In this document: in pieces, positions 1 through 10,608 of the stretch
How positions within the stretch are numbered: the first letter of the stretch is position 1
How the letters are laid out: each line of letters opens with the position of its first letter
Source of the DNA: Lytechinus pictus
Taxonomy: Eukaryota; Echinodermata; Echinoidea; Temnopleuroida; Toxopneustidae
Reading direction: 5' to 3'
Assembly: GCF_037042905.1 (NCBI RefSeq)
Contig: NC_087252.1
Coordinates: forward strand, 23,453,701-23,517,700
DNA length: 64,000 nucleotides
The notes under the pieces: generated by a model
Told to the model about the DNA's origin: nothing
The model's input: only the letters and a program-made list of their open reading frames with translations
Database searches by the model: none
Position numbers and translations under genes: made by a program

Positions 1-1
1 A

Positions 2-1177
2 GTCAACTGCTTAACAGAGGACGTGGCGGAAGAGGTGCCAGAACATTTACAGGATTTGTATGACCGATCTTCGGAACTCTTGAACTCTGAACAGGAAGCT
101 GAACTTAGGCGTATCCTGGGGGAGTTCGGAGACGCGTTTGCCCGTCACGACTTCGACTTAGGAGAATTTACAGCTATTGAGCACAAGATAGAGACAGGTA
201 CATCAGCCCCAGTAAAGCATAAGATGCGAAGAACGTTGATGCGTTTCGCAGAAGCAGATAAGGCTGTGCTGAACCGAGAGAGGGAGGCAGGATTTATACA
301 GCCCTCTCAATCGGGTTTAGTGATGGCGCCTGTGCTAGATCTCCTCCAGAGGTATCCAAACAACATCCTCATGAGTAGCAGAGAACTGTTGCCAGGGATG
401 GAGAGAACACCATTGATGACGAGAAGCAGATCTAGCGAAGGACAGGTCGGCAGAGTGACCGTCCTGAATAGGATCATTGTTCCGTCCAATGTCCTCAAGC
501 GAATCTCTGGAGTGATAGATCAGAAGATGACTGTAACTACTGTTTTGGCGAATCTGCTGAAACGGATCACTGGGATAATTGATCAGAAGGAGATTGTGAC
601 TACCGTTCAGGCAAGCGTGCTGAAACGGATCACAGGATTGATCGATCAGAAGGAAAGTGTGACCATCGTTTTGGCAAATATGCTAAGACATGTCACAGGT
701 ATCATTGGTCAGAGGATGACTGTGACCACGGTTTCGGCCAACTTGCTGAAGCGGATCACTGGCGTTATTGACCAGAAGATGTCGCTCATAACCACCCTTT
801 CGGCAAATGTGCTGAAACGCATCACAGGCACCATCGACCAAAAGATGATCTCTTCGGTGTGTTTGACTTCTGCTTTGCATTTCAGAGCTAGAAGGTCTGG
901 GTTTTGTCAGCTACAGGCGGATGTCCTCAAATCGACGGATAGGTTTTTCCTTCTGGAAGATTATGAGGCATTGGGCCAGGCTCACAGTGCGGAAGTAATA
1001 GCTCAGGGACTATCTTCACTGGGGATGGAGGAAGTTGGGACCCAGCTACAATCCTCGCCTCCTGAGTCGGACCCAACAATCAACCGCCTGCGAGAGGACA
1101 AGGTAAGTGACCACCCGCAAGGTTACTGGGAAGAATTGACTGGGCCTGTGTCCGTCGCCTCTCTCCAGGACTGGTAG
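2..1177 (+). CDS. Broken Ty3/gypsy pol 5' part fused to a repeat-coding ORF (partial)
   Basis: One reading frame is open from the left edge to a TAG at 1177. The first ~110 codons look like the segment just before reverse transcriptase in Ty3/gypsy polyproteins: an E-H-L-Q-D-L-Y core, an acidic spacer, then a K-I-E-T-G-x-x-x-P stretch and a G-F-I-Q-P-S motif at about 290-310. In intact elements the RT palm follows directly. Here, from about 320, the sequence stops resembling RT and leads into six copies of a 21-residue repeat (488-856) and then an unrecognised tail. The frame is intact but the enzyme is gone, so I read this as a decayed or chimeric element, not a host gene. A GTAAGT at 1101 could be a splice donor. 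Confidence 0.55.
   Translation, partial: VNCLTEDVAEEVPEHLQDLYDRSSELLNSEQEAELRRILGEFGDAFARHDFDLGEFTAIEHKIETGTSAPVKHKMRRTLMRFAEADKAVLNREREAGFIQPSQSGLVMAPVLDLLQRYPNNILMSSRELLPGMERTPLMTRSRSSEGQVGRVTVLNRIIVPSNVLKRISGVIDQKMTVTTVLANLLKRITGIIDQKEIVTTVQASVLKRITGLIDQKESVTIVLANMLRHVTGIIGQRMTVTTVSANLLKRITGVIDQKMSLITTLSANVLKRITGTIDQKMISSVCLTSALHFRARRSGFCQLQADVLKSTDRFFLLEDYEALGQAHSAEVIAQGLSSLGMEEVGTQLQSSPPESDPTINRLREDKVSDHPQGYWEELTGPVSVASLQDW
488..856 (+). repeat. 63-bp in-frame minisatellite, about 6 copies
   Basis: Units start at 488, 551, 614, 677, 740 and 806. The first four are exactly 63 nt, the fifth is 66 nt, and the last is partly diverged. Each encodes a 21-residue unit with the core L-K-R-I-T-G-x-I-D-Q-K followed by a hydrophobic T/V/A segment. 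Copies differ mostly at silent or conservative positions and none carries a stop. Confidence 0.9.
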
Positions 1178-3257
1178 TTGTGGGAGAGCGGAACGGGTAG
1201 TGAGGATAAGGTAAATGGAAATTAGGCAAACGGAGTATCTTGGTCCATGGCAGATTTTAGGACTCTGAGATATATGTTTACTGTGTTGCCAGCTGTGTTA
1301 GCTATGTATTTCCCTATTATACCTCGTGTCCCGGTTCTGTAACTGAATGGTATGCCATCATGTGAAACATGCTAAAGATTACTGGAGATATTCCTTCGGT
1401 CGTCTAGTAGTGCCAGCCTCGCAACACCAATGAGTGAGGCAAGGAACCCATTTCCATCCTGCGTCCAATATGGAGCCAAGTAGTCCACTAAGGAAGGGGC
1501 AGAGAACTTATCCTCGCTCGCCTTTAGGACTGGCATCCCAAGGAGTAGGGTAGGGAGAATGTTCTTGCCTGATTTATGGTGTGATGCTGAGTAGCTGCAT
1601 GAAGCTTCTAATGTTTCCTGATGGTGTACTCATCAAATGAGATGCATCCTTCTGTGTGCTATTCCGATGTTAGCTGTGTTAGCTGACCTGGATAACGTAG
1701 TATTCTAGTTTTGAGCTGTGCTGGCTTTAATTAGCTATATGCCCTCACTAGATACTGTGTCAGAAGTGGATGATCGTGAAGTGATTTGAGTATATACCCT
1801 GAGGCACCGGGTGTTATATTTCATGTTTCGCTTCTGTCTTCTCTGACTGTGGCAGTGGCTGGCAAGAAGAATTCTTCTCTGCCAACGCCACGACGGTCAA
1901 GGAGAATACTTTTTGAGGTACGGTCGGCAGCTGGATTGTGCAGCCGTATCATGAACATGTTCGAGATGGGTTTACAAAGGATGTTCTTTCCAGGGCGAGA
2001 TGGATACTCAGAATTTTCCATAATGATCTCCGAGCATTGCAGTTGCCACATGCTGATAACCCTGCTTTGGTGGTGCAGTACTGGATTGTCAATAGCATTG
2101 CTCTGAGCTTGTTGTAGGCTGGGCTTCTCTATGGAAAGAGTTTCTTTTAGTGACTAGTCTCGGATTGTGTCCGATCATGCTAGAATGAAGTGTGTAAGCC
2201 TGGAACTTACGGTTCCACTTGCCAGTAATTACTTGCCATGAAGATGGAGAATTCTCCTCTTCTGGAATAATTCTTCGAGAATATCTGGAACACGAGCGCC
2301 GTCCCTGTTGTATATTTTATACAGGTTGATGATCGCGGCTTATTGCCGTCTGATGTAGTGCGTTTTGCATAACTTAGATTCTTGCTCTAGATAGTTCAGG
2401 ATGTTGTCGAAGAGTTAGAGTGCGTAGGATTTGTATCCAAGCACTGGGTTAGTGGTTTACCCAGTGGGCTGGCATGGCATAATTTGCAGCCCTTGGGAAG
2501 TTTATGGGAAGTGAATACTAGGTTTGGTTCGCCTATGACTCCGGTCTAGATAATGGAGCCTTGCTCTTATCCCGTTGAGTCATGGATACTCTGTGCTCTG
2601 CGGAAGCTCTAGTGAGGACCCAATGTCCAAGCGGGGGTGCCGAGTGAGCAGTTTCCGAAGGTGGTTAACAGAACTACTGATTGCTGTGTTTTGGCTAGGT
2701 TCAGATAGGGGTTGTTGGCATTCCTCATGGGTGTAGCCATGGCCGAGGGACTTTCTTTCGGGTTCCAACGGTCTTGCTCATCCAGAGTTTGAGTGCTTCT
2801 TCAGAGATCCCCGTATCGATCCTCAAAAAATTGGGAAGGGAGCAGTGTAGTGAAAACGGCCAGGCCGATTTGGCGTTTTCAGCTACTGATCCTTGTCGTC
2901 TGCTACCATCGTCGTCTGCTGCTGGAGACCTCATGGCAAGCCAAGATGTAGTGCCGCGTGCAACTTCACCAGAGGTGACCAATCAGAAGCAGGGATTCGA
3001 CACCCCGTGATGGAGGATGCGGACGGCATCGCCATCTTTGGATACTGCTGAGAGATGTACTGGAACCAACCTATTGAGAAGTTATACTGTTGTTATTGCT
3101 GAGTTATATTGCTGTTTTCTACCTGTTCAGTTGTTCTACTGGATTCATCGTGGGACAGAACTTACGGTGAGTCAATATACTTTTGACTGAATATATGTGA
3201 TGCATGTATTTCGTCTTTTGTGCAGTACATTTCCACTTTTAAGATTGTTCGAACTGA
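1178..3257. other. No recognisable gene; probable retroelement-derived spacer
   Basis: Only short ORFs with unremarkable translations are present on either strand. The stretch separates the broken pol frame from the intact gag-pol. I could not find a copy of the 3' LTR candidate (8434-8604) here. A TGGGACAGAAC string near 3150 is weakly reminiscent of a Mag-type primer binding site, but no LTR end precedes it. Confidence 0.4.
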
Positions 3258-3287
3258 GCACTCGAACAACACCAACATATAGGTAGT

Positions 3288-6200
3288 GTGCCCAAACTGA
3301 GTGATGGGTACAATTTTGACGAATGGCTTGAACTCCTAGAAGCATGGTTTGATGCTAACAATATACAGGAAGATGGGAAAAGAAGGGCGATATTTCTGAC
3401 CAATCTTGGTAGCAAGAGCTATCACATTCTCAGAGCTCTCTTGCAGCCGAGTAAACCAATAGATCAAACATACACAGTATGCAAAACTACGCTTACGTCA
3501 CACTTCGTACCAAAGCCTACCGAAATTGTTCAGCGCTATAGGTTTTACACTTGTGTGCAAAAGCAAGATGAGTCCATACCGCAATTTGTAGCAAATTTGC
3601 GCCAATTAAGCGAAGGCTGTAATTTCAAAGAATTAGATAACATGATTAGGGACCGCTTAGTAGTGGGTTGCCGGGATATCGCAATTCAACGCAAGCTGTT
3701 AAGTGAGTCGTCCCTAACCTTACAACATGCACTTCAGACCGCCACAGCTATGGAGGTAGCAGACAGAGATGTTGAAAAGCTCAAAGTATTAAGTAAAGGG
3801 ACCGAGTCACCTACAGTTCAGAAGATGCAGGGCAGAAGCCAGCATAAACCATTTATGTCCTCATCGCGTAAAAATACACATCAAAGACAGAAGCAGGAAG
3901 TGCAGGAAAAGCAAAGCCAAAAGAAACAGGAAAAACCTGCCTCAAGATGTTGGAGATGTGGTTCAGGTGATCATGGCCAGTCAGCATGTAGATTTAAGGA
4001 TGAGAAATGCTATCAGTGTTCTCAAGTGGGTCACACCCGCAGCCAGTGTGAGAAGATCAAGCAATACAGATCTAGAAAGAAATATGCAAACCACTTGAAT
4101 GGTGAGGAAGGTGCAGAACTGATAGAAAACATGCCTAGTGGAGAACTCAGACACCTTAGGGGTGGAATGGTAAACAAGATGGCAAAGTACAGTAAACCGT
4201 TCCAGACTAGCCTAAGCCTAAATGGGATCCAAGTTAATTTAGAAATAGACACAGGAAGCCCCTGGACGATGATGTCGCAGCAGGATTTTCATAAACTGGG
4301 ACATCGAGCTGATGTGAAGCAAGCAAATGTTTCCTTGAAAACATACACAGAGTCATCAGTACCAATCATTGGTGAGGCAATGGTAGAAGTCAAGTTTGAT
4401 GCCAGCCAACCACCAAAGAAGTTGACACTTCTTGTAGTTGAGAAAGGTGTTGCGTTACTGGGCCGAGACTGGATGCAAGCCGCACCAGAAGGAATCTACA
4501 GATTCCTACAGAATCGCCTCAACCTTCAAACACATGTTTCCAACAATCCAGAAACCGTGCATAAGATACAAGCTACCTTACAAGACATGTTAGTGAAGCA
4601 CAAGCAAGTGTTTGACTGTTCAAAAGTTGGTAAACTTGAAGGCTACCAGGCAAAGGTGCATCCTCAAGATGATGGAGATAAAGTCAGGTTCTACAAAGCT
4701 GCACCAGTCCCATATGCAATGCGCCAGAAAATTGACGAAGCCATTGATGAGCTACAGGACCAAGGCGTGATTGAGCCGGTGAAGTTTGCTGATTACGCAT
4801 GTCCTATCGTAGTGGTGAAGAAACCAAATGGTAAAGTCCGCATCTGTGGCAACTATAAGTTGACAGCAAATAAAGTTCTAAGGGTGGAACGGTACCCAAT
4901 TCCTTCGCTCCAGGATATGCTCCAGGACTTAGGTGGAGGTCAACAGTTCAGCAAGCTTGACCTTTCACATGCATACCACCAGATAGAACTTGATGAACAA
5001 GCAAGGAAGTACACCACAGTAAATACACACAGAGGACTTTTTCAGTACACTAGGTTACCCTTTGGTATAGCCACAGCCCCTGCGCTCTTCCAAAGAGCAA
5101 TGGAGTCACTCTTAGCTGACATACCAATGTGTCGCCCGTACCTAGATGATATTATAGTTAGCGGGAAGACAGAGGAAGAACACATTGCCAACTTGCAAGC
5201 TGTACTGCATTGCCTAGAGAGTAATGGACTTCGACTGAAAAGGGAAAAGTGTGAGTTCATGATGGACTCGGTGGAGTTCCTTGGCCACAAGCTGGATCAA
5301 CAGGGAGTTAGCCCACTCCCAGACATGATAGAAGCCATAAAGAAGACTCCAAGACCACAGAACCAGAGCCAACTGCAGGCATACCTAGGACTTCTGGGCT
5401 ACTATCGGAAGTTTATACCAAATTTGACCAAAGAGATCGCCCCACTAATAACACTGTTGAAGGCAGAGTATGCTTCAGTGCCAAAGAAGCGGGGAGACCG
5501 GAACAAAGCAGATCCAAACCTGAAGTGGGGAGGAGACCAAGAAAGAGCCTTCCAGAAGTCAAAGGAACTGGTTCAGAGTGACACAGTGTTGACACACTAC
5601 GACCCCAGTAAGCCTTTGTTGTTGCAATGTGATGCAAGCCCCTATGGTCTAGGTGTAGTCCTCAGCCATGTAGGAACAGACGGTCTAGAGCAGCCCATTT
5701 CTTTTGCATCACGCACGCTCACCAGAAGTGAAGCAAATTACGCCCAATATGAAAAAAAAGGACTCTCTGTCATTTTCGGTGTAAAGAAATTTCACAAGTA
5801 CCTGTACGGAAGACGATTTACAATCGTCACAGACCACAAGCCGCTGTTAGGCATATTCGGTGACACCAAACCTGCAAGCCCCATGGCCTCTGCAAGGTTA
5901 GCCAGGTGGCACATGATCCTCTCAGCCTACGAATATGACATCATATACAAGGAAGGTAAACAGCACCAGAATGCAGACGCCCTATCACGCCTACCCTTGG
6001 CAGATGATCAAACAGTGTGGTCGCATCAGAGTCTTGCAGAGCTGGATGAGCAGCCTCCAGTTCAAATCAATATGCTGGATATTGACACAAGGCCAGTTGA
6101 AGCCGATGAAGTCAGAAGAATCACCAAAAGGGATCCTGTTCTCGCAAGAGTAACAGCCTATGTGATGAATGGATGGCCAAACCCCAAGAACGTTCCACCA

Positions 6201-7532
6201 GAGCTCAAAGCCTTTGCGCAGAAGAAGGAGGAACTCTCGATTGAGGATGACATCATATTATGGGGGCATAGAGTGGTCATTCCAGACAACAAGCAGATGA
6301 GACAAAGAATCCTTGATGAACTTCATGGGACTCATCCAGGCATAGTCAAGATGAAAGCACTTGCACGATCCTTTGTATGGTGGCCAGGCATCGACAAAAT
6401 GTTGGAAGAGAAGGTGAAGACCTGTACAACTTGTCAGGAGCACCAGCGAAGCCCACCACCTGCCCCTATCCACCCATGGGAGTTCCCAGAACGTCCCTGG
6501 AGTAGGATCCACATCGATTACGCCTACATCGATAACCAGAACGTGCTGATTGTTGTTGACGCATACACCAAGTGGATTGAAGCTATTGGAGTAGCACACG
6601 CCACTGCAGCTGCTACAGTCACTGCCATGCGACGCCTGTTTGCAACGTATGGTATTCCAGAAACAGTCGTAAGTGACAACGGCACCCAGTTTGTCTCTGA
6701 AGACTTTTCAAACTTCCTGTTCAACAACAATGTAGAACATGTGCAAACAGCCCCAAAACACCCTTCCAGCAATGGCCTTGCGGAAAGGGCTGTGCAAACC
6801 TTGAAAAGTGGAGTGAAGAAAACCAGTGGAACATCATTGGAGATGCGCATCCAAGTATTCCTGATGACCTATCGGATAACTCCACAAGGAACTACCATGA
6901 AAACACCAAGTGAACTAATGTTCAAAAGGAGGATCAGAAGTAGAATGGATCATGTCCGTCCGAACCTGCACAAGTCGGTTCAGAAGCAGCAATCTGCAAT
7001 GAAACAGGCGGCAGACAAGCGCTCAAAGATGAGACAGTTCAAGTTGAATGATACTGTTCTGGTGAAGAACTTTGCAGCCGGACCAACTTGGCTCAGAGGA
7101 ATAGTAACCGAAACACTCAATGAAGTCATGTACGTGATAGAGTTACAAGATGGTAAAGAGGTACGTCGCCATGTGGATCACATTAGACTTTACACTCTAT
7201 CGCATGGAAATGATCATGACAAGGAAGAAATGCCTGATCAGAACACCAATCTACAACCAGAGATTCTGATTCAACAGACGCAGTATCCAAGCCAGACAAC
7301 AGAAAATCCCAATATGGCACCTAGTACTAGCGAATCCTTAATTTCAAACACTGAACAGAGTATCGCTGATACTACAGCCATGTCACAGCAGGTCCAAACA
7401 GAGTCACTAAGTGATTCTGATGGAGCTGTCATGCCAAACATGCCAAATTCTAAGGTCATGTCAGAAAGACGAATGTCCACCCGGAAGCCAAAGACACCCT
7501 CAAAGTTAAGAGATTTCATTGTATATCATTAA
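3288..7532 (+). CDS. Gag-Pol polyprotein of a Mag-lineage Ty3/gypsy LTR retrotransposon
   Basis: An intact 1414-codon frame encodes all retrotransposon functions in Ty3/gypsy order. Residues 1-190 are Gag-like. Two CCHC zinc knuckles follow (C221-C234 and C241-C254), then an aspartic protease with D-T-G at 321-323. Reverse transcriptase carries Y-L-D-D at 618-621. RNase H has its C-D-A-S-P motif at about 781-785. Integrase has an HHCC zinc region near 1013-1045 and catalytic D1077, D1130 and E1166 (D-X52-D-X35-E). There is no chromodomain. The layout resembles Mag/SURL-type elements. The frame has no ATG at its start: the codon in the Met position is GTG (3288) and the frame opens only at 3258, so the start is either mutated, upstream by splicing, or non-AUG. 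The uninterrupted frame implies a fairly recent insertion. Confidence 0.93.
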   Translation: MPKLSDGYNFDEWLELLEAWFDANNIQEDGKRRAIFLTNLGSKSYHILRALLQPSKPIDQTYTVCKTTLTSHFVPKPTEIVQRYRFYTCVQKQDESIPQFVANLRQLSEGCNFKELDNMIRDRLVVGCRDIAIQRKLLSESSLTLQHALQTATAMEVADRDVEKLKVLSKGTESPTVQKMQGRSQHKPFMSSSRKNTHQRQKQEVQEKQSQKKQEKPASRCWRCGSGDHGQSACRFKDEKCYQCSQVGHTRSQCEKIKQYRSRKKYANHLNGEEGAELIENMPSGELRHLRGGMVNKMAKYSKPFQTSLSLNGIQVNLEIDTGSPWTMMSQQDFHKLGHRADVKQANVSLKTYTESSVPIIGEAMVEVKFDASQPPKKLTLLVVEKGVALLGRDWMQAAPEGIYRFLQNRLNLQTHVSNNPETVHKIQATLQDMLVKHKQVFDCSKVGKLEGYQAKVHPQDDGDKVRFYKAAPVPYAMRQKIDEAIDELQDQGVIEPVKFADYACPIVVVKKPNGKVRICGNYKLTANKVLRVERYPIPSLQDMLQDLGGGQQFSKLDLSHAYHQIELDEQARKYTTVNTHRGLFQYTRLPFGIATAPALFQRAMESLLADIPMCRPYLDDIIVSGKTEEEHIANLQAVLHCLESNGLRLKREKCEFMMDSVEFLGHKLDQQGVSPLPDMIEAIKKTPRPQNQSQLQAYLGLLGYYRKFIPNLTKEIAPLITLLKAEYASVPKKRGDRNKADPNLKWGGDQERAFQKSKELVQSDTVLTHYDPSKPLLLQCDASPYGLGVVLSHVGTDGLEQPISFASRTLTRSEANYAQYEKKGLSVIFGVKKFHKYLYGRRFTIVTDHKPLLGIFGDTKPASPMASARLARWHMILSAYEYDIIYKEGKQHQNADALSRLPLADDQTVWSHQSLAELDEQPPVQINMLDIDTRPVEADEVRRITKRDPVLARVTAYVMNGWPNPKNVPPELKAFAQKKEELSIEDDIILWGHRVVIPDNKQMRQRILDELHGTHPGIVKMKALARSFVWWPGIDKMLEEKVKTCTTCQEHQRSPPPAPIHPWEFPERPWSRIHIDYAYIDNQNVLIVVDAYTKWIEAIGVAHATAAATVTAMRRLFATYGIPETVVSDNGTQFVSEDFSNFLFNNNVEHVQTAPKHPSSNGLAERAVQTLKSGVKKTSGTSLEMRIQVFLMTYRITPQGTTMKTPSELMFKRRIRSRMDHVRPNLHKSVQKQQSAMKQAADKRSKMRQFKLNDTVLVKNFAAGPTWLRGIVTETLNEVMYVIELQDGKEVRRHVDHIRLYTLSHGNDHDKEEMPDQNTNLQPEILIQQTQYPSQTTENPNMAPSTSESLISNTEQSIADTTAMSQQVQTESLSDSDGAVMPNMPNSKVMSERRMSTRKPKTPSKLRDFIVYH

Positions 7533-7550
7533 AGCTATACACAATAGCAG

Positions 7551-7584
<34 letters not shown>

Positions 7585-8420
7585 AAAAAAGCTGTTAACC
7601 TGATTGTAAATAGTTGTTGGACAGTACAGTTAGGAGAAACACTTATAGCCACGTTAGAAGGCTTCTAGTTGGTATTGATACTAATTTGTAAACAAAAGGA
7701 AAGAGGTATGTTATAAATTGGTAATTCAATTTGATAGTTGAATGATTTAAAAAAAAAAAAAAATTGAGGGTGGAGAGAAGAATGAAGTTCTATAGGTAGA
7801 GAAAAAGTGTTACCTTTAAATTTGATATGGAGGAAAATAATGACAATCACAAGTGTTGTAATCTTGAAAGTTTGTTTATTAGAGAAATATGAAAAGCACA
7901 TAACTCGCATTGTATATAGTAAACTAGTCTGAGATTTAGACTTTAGCCGTTATGAGTCGTGAACATTGTATTTGGAGTCATTCACGAGATATTATTCATT
8001 GATGCAAACACATTTATGCAAACTTATTGATAAGGTTTAGTATATGATACAGTCTTAAGGATTACATTATTATTATATCCTGATTCATGTGATAAGAGTC
8101 ACACAGTTTATGCTAGTGAACAATTAACAGATAACCCAATTAAGTCAAATGCCACCTGTAGCTATTTCTTTATAAAGTGAGATTTAGGATGAAGTATATT
8201 CACAGAGGTTAGTTTGAAATAGCCATGTATGTTTAATTGATTATGGTTAATTGTTGAGTAAGCAAAGTACTATGGCGAAGTTTAGCCTAGCGTGCCTAGT
8301 TTAGTATTACTGTTATCTGGTTACAAGTTATACAGTGTTACTTGTTGTATTTAGTGTTATACATGGGTAGTGAATGTATTACATTAGCCAGTTGAAATGA
8401 AGCAGGATATGCTCCCAATT
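7533..8420 (+). other. 3' untranslated part of the gypsy element
   Basis: AT-rich sequence between the gag-pol stop and the polypurine tract. It has an A-tract at 7553-7582 and a second at 7749-7762. No env-like or other ORF of note is present. Confidence 0.5.
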
Positions 8421-8604
8421 AAAAGGGGAGGAATGTGATGTATGAACTGAAGACTAACGACGCAAGCTTCATGTGCAGCCTTGTACGCATGCGCGAGAGA
8501 GAGCAAGATGGCGTAACATTAAATGGCAGACACTACTCTACATCGCTGTGCTATTATCTCATTATTATGTATCCCTTTAAGAACCACAACACAAGAACAT
8601 AACA
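8421..8604 (+). mobile_element. Polypurine tract and candidate 3' LTR (about 171 bp)
   Basis: An AAAAGGGGAGGA tract (8421-8432) is followed directly by TG at 8434, as expected for plus-strand priming and an LTR start. The LTR would end in CA at about 8604, where sequence shared with another repeat begins. It includes a TACGCATGCGCG motif. No matching 5' LTR could be found upstream of gag, so the call rests on one side only. Confidence 0.5.
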
Positions 8605-8714
8605 TGGACCTATGTTAATTTTTGCATATTTCGAATATTAAGGTTCTAAAGTATCTATGTGCAAAGTTTGGTGAAAATGACATGGATTTCACTTTAACTG
8701 TGGAACGTCCTTAA
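8605..8714. mobile_element. Truncated copy of a TTAA-flanked TIR element
   Basis: This is the reverse complement, nearly base for base, of the left end of the complete element at 18054-18973. It ends with TAACTGTGGAACGTCC and TTAA at 8711-8714. The other side is cut off exactly where the candidate LTR ends, so the gypsy element may have inserted into, or recombined with, a resident copy. Confidence 0.75.
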
Positions 8715-8970
8715 AATGTTGCCGTTGTGGCCTTTCCATAGTTGTGATTGATCGGATCAATCACATGCAACTCTTTGTAAGACGGGGTCCAGATTACACT
8801 TTTGGTATGTTGTAAATAGAGACCTCCATTTGAAATAATTAAATTTTTTAAAGATTGATATCCTGTATGGCAGTCTCTATCTTGGGTAGATGTAGAACTA
8901 GAATAAGGCTGTGAAGCCGTGAATTTTATTCTATTCATTAATATATTTATTTTCAGCCTGGCGTACCCCC

Positions 8971-9530
8971 TTAAAGGACATGCAAGTCCACCCCAACAAA
9001 AAGTTGGTTTGAAAAAAAGAAACAAATCAATGAAGCATAACACTAAAAATTTCATCAAAATCGGATGTTATTATGTAAAATAAGAAACTTTTAGCACTTT
9101 AAAATTTCTCTTAGTTTCACAAAACAGTTATACGTACATCCTGGTTGGTCTGCAAATGAAGAGACTGATGACGTCACCCACTCACTATTTCTTTTGTATT
9201 TTATGATATGAAATGTGAAATATTCTTATTTTCTCCTCATTGTCATGAAACGAAATTTTATTCCTTAATACTGAACGTGTGTAATTTTCATCGTTTTATA
9301 ATTTCGGGGTTCAAAATAGCGGGTTCTTATTTTCAAATCCGTAAAAAATGAAATATTGTATAATTCGAATAAAATGATGAAGGAAAAATTGAGTGAGGGA
9401 CATCATCGACTCTCTAATTTTGATGTCTCTGAGTTGTGGTATAACTGTTTTGTGAAAAATGCTTCTTTGGTTTATCTCTTTTTATCCAAATCAACTTTTT
9501 TTTCTTTGGGGTGGAAAGTCATGTCAGTTG
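8971..9530. mobile_element. Palindromic MITE (CCACCCC family), copy 1
   Basis: The left end reads TTAAAGGACATGCAAGTCC and then CACCCC. The right end carries the inverse (GGGGTGGAAAGTCATGTC) near 9509-9526. The arms share the phrases ATCAAAATCGGATG and TGATGACGTCA with the element at 37117-38162, so they are one family. The centre is AT-rich and has no transposase. Confidence 0.7.
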
Positions 9531-9634
9531 AACTTATGAATATGAATTTCATATAATCGCCTTAAAAAAGATGTCTTATACGCAGAGAGAAAATACAGAT
9601 TTAGGCCTTCCGTGGAAGATGCAGAACAGGAGGT

Positions 9635-9960
9635 GGGGGGGGGGGGGGGGGGGTCTGTATCTATAGAGTTCAGACTTCAGTCCCTCGATTTTCCATTTAT
9701 AAGTAAAAGTGCTTTAAAAAACCGACAAGGACAGGGTGAAGAAGAATTGAGAGACCGGATTTGTGTCGAACGAAGGAACAAGAGAGAGAGAGAGAGAGGG
9801 GGAATGAAAATTTAGATATAAATTATTGGAAAGAGTTCAATACAGGAAGAAAGAAAGAAAGAAAGAAAAAAGAAAGGAAGAAAGATAGAAAGAAAGAAAA
9901 CTTAAAAGAAAGAAAGAAAGGAAGGAAGGAAGAAAGATAAAAAGAAAGAAAGAAAGGGGA
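9635..9960. repeat. G19 run followed by AG and GAAA microsatellites
   Basis: An uninterrupted run of 19 G lies at 9635-9653, an (AG)n tract at about 9782-9797, and an imperfect GAAA/GGAA array at 9847-9960. They precede the ETFB promoter by about 0.65-1 kb. Confidence 0.9.
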
Positions 9961-10608
9961 AAAGCAAATCGAAAAAATAATCAAGATCTAGAAAATAGAA
10001 ACAGAAAAAGAAAAAGAACTGATGAAAGAAAATAGGAAAGAGAGAATTAAGTGGTGATATTATAATTCATATGTAAAAGACATCCGTGAGTTGTTAATGA
10101 ATAAAAACGTTCAATCTTTTTTTTTCTCATCAAAAAGTCTATGTTAAAGATATTAATAGATTACAAATTATTTATTATATTTTCCAATATGCTCTCCATA
10201 ATAAAAAAAAATCCAACCTGCAAAGGACAAACCTAAAAGGAGGGTGGGTAGATGCGATGCGTGGCTGAGTGTTCGATTTTTTGTTTTATTTGTTTTTGTG
10301 CTTTTTTTAAACCATAAAAAGGCCTCGAATCATTTTATTTAATGATATTGTAAATGAAAGAAAAACCAGGTTATCCTCCCTGAATATTGTTAAAGAAATG
10401 TGTACAGTTTGACTTTAAGTTCCCATCTGGAATAGGCCTAATCAAGTTATTGAAAATGTTTATGTACAATTAATTCTGAAACAAATGTGTCAACGATTTC
10501 ATGTTCAAACCAAAAAAAGGTCTGGATATGGATTTCCGCAACTTCAACTCTAGAGGGCGGAAACACACGAAGAATTTATGAAACACACAGGATCAGACGA
10601 AAATCAAA

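Noticed and set aside
683-880. Minus-strand 65-codon ORF
   Set aside because: It is the antisense of the 63-bp minisatellite; the periodicity explains the open frame.
3140-3180. Primer binding site after a 5' LTR
   Set aside because: TGGGACAGAAC is suggestive, but nothing upstream matches the 3' LTR candidate.
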